Positions 40,333 through 43,193 of a stretch of 43,193 bases of DNA are shown in pieces. The notes below the pieces were generated by a model. That model was not told the DNA's origin, made no database searches, and saw only the letters and a program-made list of their open reading frames with translations. This stretch comes from an uncultured Bacilli bacterium. Its GTDB lineage: Bacteria > Bacillota_I > Bacilli_A > RF39 > UBA660. Within the stretch, counting starts at the first letter, position 1. Each line of letters starts with the position of its first letter. Location: contig CANQSO010000005.1 of assembly GCA_947626535.1 (NCBI GenBank), positions 1 through 43,193 of the forward strand. Direction: 5' to 3'. The position numbers were made by a program, and so were the translations under genes.

Positions 40333-42342
40333 ATGAAAAAGAAAATTTTAATTATTAGTATTATTTTAATTTGTGGTTTAGGAATTGGGAGCTATTTTAT
40401 TTTTAGAAATAATAATAGTTTAAATCAATATGAAAAAGAATGGATAACTGATTCAACAAATAAAGTTATTAATATTCATGTTGTAAATGATGAAAATATT
40501 TTTGGAAATAATGGTAAAGGGTTATTCTATACTTTTATTAAAGATTTTCAAGAAAAATATAATCTATCATTAAATAATATAACATATAAAAGCAGTGAAG
40601 TAGCGTCAGGAGCTTTATTTGGGGTTTCAAATAATTTACCAGAAGGTTCTTTAGAATTCTATAAAGATCATTATGTTTATCTTAGTAAAGAAAAAGAAAT
40701 AATACCTTCATATAATAATTTAAATAATAAAACCGTAGGAATTTTAAATACTAATGTTACTTATTTAAATAAATATTTTAAAAATCTTAATATTATGAAT
40801 AAAGATTATAGTAATAAAGAAGATTTGATTAAAGCTTTAGATAGTAATGAAGTTTCTGCTATCGTAGTGCCTAGAATAGAATATTTAGATTTAATTTTAC
40901 AAAAAAATTATTATATTAATTATCATTTTAGTGATATACCATATTATTACTATATGAATGATGTTGAAGATTCAAGACTTAAAAGTGTTATGAAAAAATA
41001 TTTTGTAAAATGGCAAAAAGAAAATATGCAAGAATATATGTCTCAAGAAGAACGAAATGAATTTCTTAAAGATTTAAAAATTGAAGATAAAGATTTAGTA
41101 GATATGCAAAGTAGAGATATTAATTATGGATTAGTAAATAATAGTCCCTATGAAACATTATTAAGTGGTAATGTTGGAGGAATAGTAACAGATTACTTAA
41201 AAGCATTTAGTGATTTTTCTGGTATTGATATAGCTTATTCTAAATATAAAAACTATAAAAAATTAAATAAAAAAATTAATAGTAATGATGTAAGTTTATT
41301 TATGAATTATTATTATAGTAATAATATTAATTATATTCCATTAAATATTAATTTAGGATATCAAGTATTTGTATATGAAAATAGTGATATTGTTATAAGT
41401 TCATTAGATAGTTTAAAAAATAAAACTGTTTATGTAGAAGAAAATACTTTATTATATAATGAATTAAGTAAAAATAATATTTTAAATATTAAAACTTATA
41501 ATAAAGAAAAAGATTGGAAGAAAATTATTAAAAAGAAAGATAGTATTATAATTATAGATGCAAATTTAGGTAATTATCATAGTAAAGGGGATTTAAGAAA
41601 ATTCAAAAAAATATATGAAAATAATACTAATATTAATTATTCTTTAGGATCTTTAAATAGTGATAATTTTAATAAATTATTAACTAAATATATAAATTAT
41701 TTAGATAATAATGTTATAAAAGAAACAGGTTTTTATCATAATAAAGAAACTGAAAAAGAAGGAAATGTAATAAGTACGTTAGCAGAATATTCTTTCTATT
41801 TAATATTAGTTATAGGATTAATATTAATATTAATCTATCATAATAGTAAAAAAGTAAGAATTGCTAAGAAGATTAAGAAAGATGATAAATTAAAGTATAT
41901 AGATCAATTAACTTCTTTAAAAAATCGTAATTATTTAAACGAAAATATTGATTCTTGGAATAAGAATACTATTTATCCTCAATGTGTTATTATGTTAGAT
42001 TTAAATCGATTACAAGAAATTAATGATACATTAGGATATGAAGAAGGAGATAAACAAATACAAGGTGTTGCTAATATATTAATAAGAAATCAATTAGATA
42101 ATACTGATATTATTAGAACTGATGGTACTGAATTTATGATATATACTGTAGGTTATAATCAAAAACAAATTACAAGTTATATTCATAAATTAAATAAAGA
42201 ATTTAAAAATTTACCATATGAATATGGAATATTTATTGGTTATAGTATGATATTAGATGATTTAAAAGATATTAGTGATGCTATAAATGAATGTGTAGAA
42301 GACATTAAAAGTCAAAAAAATGAACAGAAAGAAGAAAAATAA
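40333..42342 (+). CDS. Sensor with two solute-binding domains and a degenerate GGDEF domain
   Basis: The 669-residue protein has an N-terminal membrane segment, two extracellular periplasmic-binding-protein-like halves (about residues 45-270 and 270-475, each with a NKTVGIL/NKTVYVE-type strand), a second transmembrane helix near 486-505, and a cytoplasmic GGDEF-fold domain (YIDQLTSLKNRNYLNENI, VIMLDLNRLQEINDTLGYEEGD). The catalytic GGDEF loop is DGTEF (597-601), so diguanylate cyclase activity is doubtful. It may bind nucleotide or act as a receiver. Binding of a small solute outside would be signalled inward. The stop shares one base with the next start. Confidence 0.82.
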   Translation: MKKKILIISIILICGLGIGSYFIFRNNNSLNQYEKEWITDSTNKVINIHVVNDENIFGNNGKGLFYTFIKDFQEKYNLSLNNITYKSSEVASGALFGVSNNLPEGSLEFYKDHYVYLSKEKEIIPSYNNLNNKTVGILNTNVTYLNKYFKNLNIMNKDYSNKEDLIKALDSNEVSAIVVPRIEYLDLILQKNYYINYHFSDIPYYYYMNDVEDSRLKSVMKKYFVKWQKENMQEYMSQEERNEFLKDLKIEDKDLVDMQSRDINYGLVNNSPYETLLSGNVGGIVTDYLKAFSDFSGIDIAYSKYKNYKKLNKKINSNDVSLFMNYYYSNNINYIPLNINLGYQVFVYENSDIVISSLDSLKNKTVYVEENTLLYNELSKNNILNIKTYNKEKDWKKIIKKKDSIIIIDANLGNYHSKGDLRKFKKIYENNTNINYSLGSLNSDNFNKLLTKYINYLDNNVIKETGFYHNKETEKEGNVISTLAEYSFYLILVIGLILILIYHNSKKVRIAKKIKKDDKLKYIDQLTSLKNRNYLNENIDSWNKNTIYPQCVIMLDLNRLQEINDTLGYEEGDKQIQGVANILIRNQLDNTDIIRTDGTEFMIYTVGYNQKQITSYIHKLNKEFKNLPYEYGIFIGYSMILDDLKDISDAINECVEDIKSQKNEQKEEK

Positions 42343-43175
42343 TGAAGATAATAAAGAAAGTAAAAAATGTTGTTAAAAGATTATGGAGAATTATGAGTAA
42401 ACCAGATATGCTTGTATTACCAGGACAACTTGCTTTCTTTTTTTTACTTGCTATAGTGCCTACTATTTCATTAATAGCCTATGGGGCTTCCTTATTTCAT
42501 GTTTCATATGATTTTATAAGTAATTTTGTTAGTAAAGCTTTTGGAGGAGAAATAGCTAATTTAATTGTTCCTATAGTGCAAGAAATAAGTATGACACCAG
42601 CTTTCTTTATAACATTATTAATTTCTTTTTATACAGCATCTACTGGAGCTAGTTCAATTATTATAACTAGTAATGAATTATATCATGTTAAAAATACTAG
42701 TTTTATTAAAAGAAAAGTTAAAAGTATATTTATGATTTTAATATTAGTTATCTTGTTAATATTTTTATTATTAATACCAGCTTTTGGTAATAAATTTATT
42801 GAATTAATTAAATATGTTAATATGAATAGTAATGTTACAAATATTATAATTACTTTTATTAAAGTTGCCCAAGGGCCAATATCTTGGTTTTTTACCTTTT
42901 TCCTAATAAAAATAATTTATTCAATGGCACCTGATCAATATATACCATCTTCTTATACAACTAAAGGAGCTTTATTTACAACAGTTGGATTTGGACTTGC
43001 TACTTGGTTATATAGTTTCTTTGTTAATAATTTTGCTCATTATGATATTTTATATGGAGGACTTGCACATTTTGTGGTTTTAATGATATGGCTTTATTTA
43101 CTTGCTAATATTGTAACGGTTAGTTTAGCAATTAATTGTGAAGAATTAGAACGTTACCAAAAAAAGGAACAATAA
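42342..43175 (+). CDS. YihY/BrkB-family membrane protein
   Basis: The 277-residue protein has six transmembrane segments and the family's blocks: QLAFFFLLAIVPTISLIAYG near the N terminus, FYTASTGASSIIITSNELYH in the middle, and ILYGGLAHFVVLMIWLYLLA near the C terminus. The function is unknown; it was once mislabelled RNase BN. It is translated directly after the sensor gene (TAATG overlap) and is complete, ending 18 bases before the window end. Confidence 0.92.
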   Translation: MKIIKKVKNVVKRLWRIMSKPDMLVLPGQLAFFFLLAIVPTISLIAYGASLFHVSYDFISNFVSKAFGGEIANLIVPIVQEISMTPAFFITLLISFYTASTGASSIIITSNELYHVKNTSFIKRKVKSIFMILILVILLIFLLLIPAFGNKFIELIKYVNMNSNVTNIIITFIKVAQGPISWFFTFFLIKIIYSMAPDQYIPSSYTTKGALFTTVGFGLATWLYSFFVNNFAHYDILYGGLAHFVVLMIWLYLLANIVTVSLAINCEELERYQKKEQ

Positions 43176-43193
43176 AAATCTAATAATTAAATA

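Noticed and set aside
1-43193. tRNA or rRNA genes
   Set aside because: No tRNA-like cloverleaf with a GGTTCGA-type arm and no rRNA-like sequence was recognised by eye; a covariance-model search would be decisive.

Overview
The window is very AT-rich, uses ATG/TTG/GTG starts with strong GGAGG-type ribosome sites, and uses TGA as a stop (for example at the ends of the integrase and the arginase-like gene). Core genes are Firmicutes-like: SecA with a zinc-binding tail, CoaD, CoaE, Soj/ParA, Spo0J/ParB, an MscS channel, a DUF951 protein, YchF and TypA. I infer a low-GC, small-genome, probably host-associated lineage of the Bacilli/Erysipelotrichia type. I cannot name a species.

Layout. (1) 1-5.7 kb: secA, a reverse-strand coaE-coaD-metallo-hydrolase operon, and a divergent LysR regulator. 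(2) 5.7-20.4 kb: an accessory island of tandem integrated elements. Its organising feature is the 3' end of secA. The native secA tail (2602-2645) recurs three times (5902, 15531, 18222) as short orphan copies that still encode the zinc-binding tail with almost only silent differences. Shared AT-rich repeats precede each copy, and an integrase, or its remains, follows two of them. I read these as attachment sites of an integrative-element family that targets the end of secA. Element A (about 5.9-15.5 kb) carries an intact tyrosine recombinase, a six-gene amino-acid/peptide biosynthesis cluster (alanine-racemase-fold PLP decarboxylase-like, cysteine-synthase-like, two ATP-grasp ligases, arginase-like, KamA-like radical SAM enzyme) and an RsgA ribosome-assembly GTPase. 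Two cluster genes are disrupted: one by an in-frame TAA, one by a single-base slip in an A9 tract. Element B (15.6-18.2 kb) has no integrase and carries a RhuM-like pseudogene and a two-gene ATPase/TOPRIM-like module resembling anti-phage systems. Element C begins at 18.2 kb with a decayed integrase, followed by an HTH-Fic protein.

(3) 20.6-26.7 kb: chromosomal parA-parB-mscS-DUF951-abgT-ychF and a membrane protein, tightly packed. (4) 26.7-29.2 kb: a DUF4143-type ATPase preceded by three copies of a motif spaced exactly 33 bp, a RelB/YafQ toxin-antitoxin pair, then the 3' scrap of a second ATPase copy and more of the same repeats. (5) 29.3-36.7 kb: an SPL-like radical SAM protein, small membrane proteins, and a tight operon of a coiled-coil protein, a membrane protein and two paralogous cell-surface proteins. 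The second surface protein has a GC-rich patch near its 3' end that looks like a variable or exchanged cassette. (6) 36.7-43.2 kb: typA, a secreted papain-fold (C39-like) protein with a C-terminal membrane domain, and a three-gene operon (small anchored protein, solute-binding/degenerate GGDEF sensor, YihY/BrkB membrane protein).

How the genes may work together. The biosynthetic set combines enzyme types used to make diaminopropionate-, beta-lysine- or beta-arginine-containing peptides, many of which act on the ribosome. The linked RsgA is therefore a candidate self-protection gene; this is inference. Element B may supply phage defence, and the shared attachment sites explain how these functions accumulated behind secA. 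One unexplained point is that coaE-coaD and the LysR gene lie between native secA and the first orphan secA tail.
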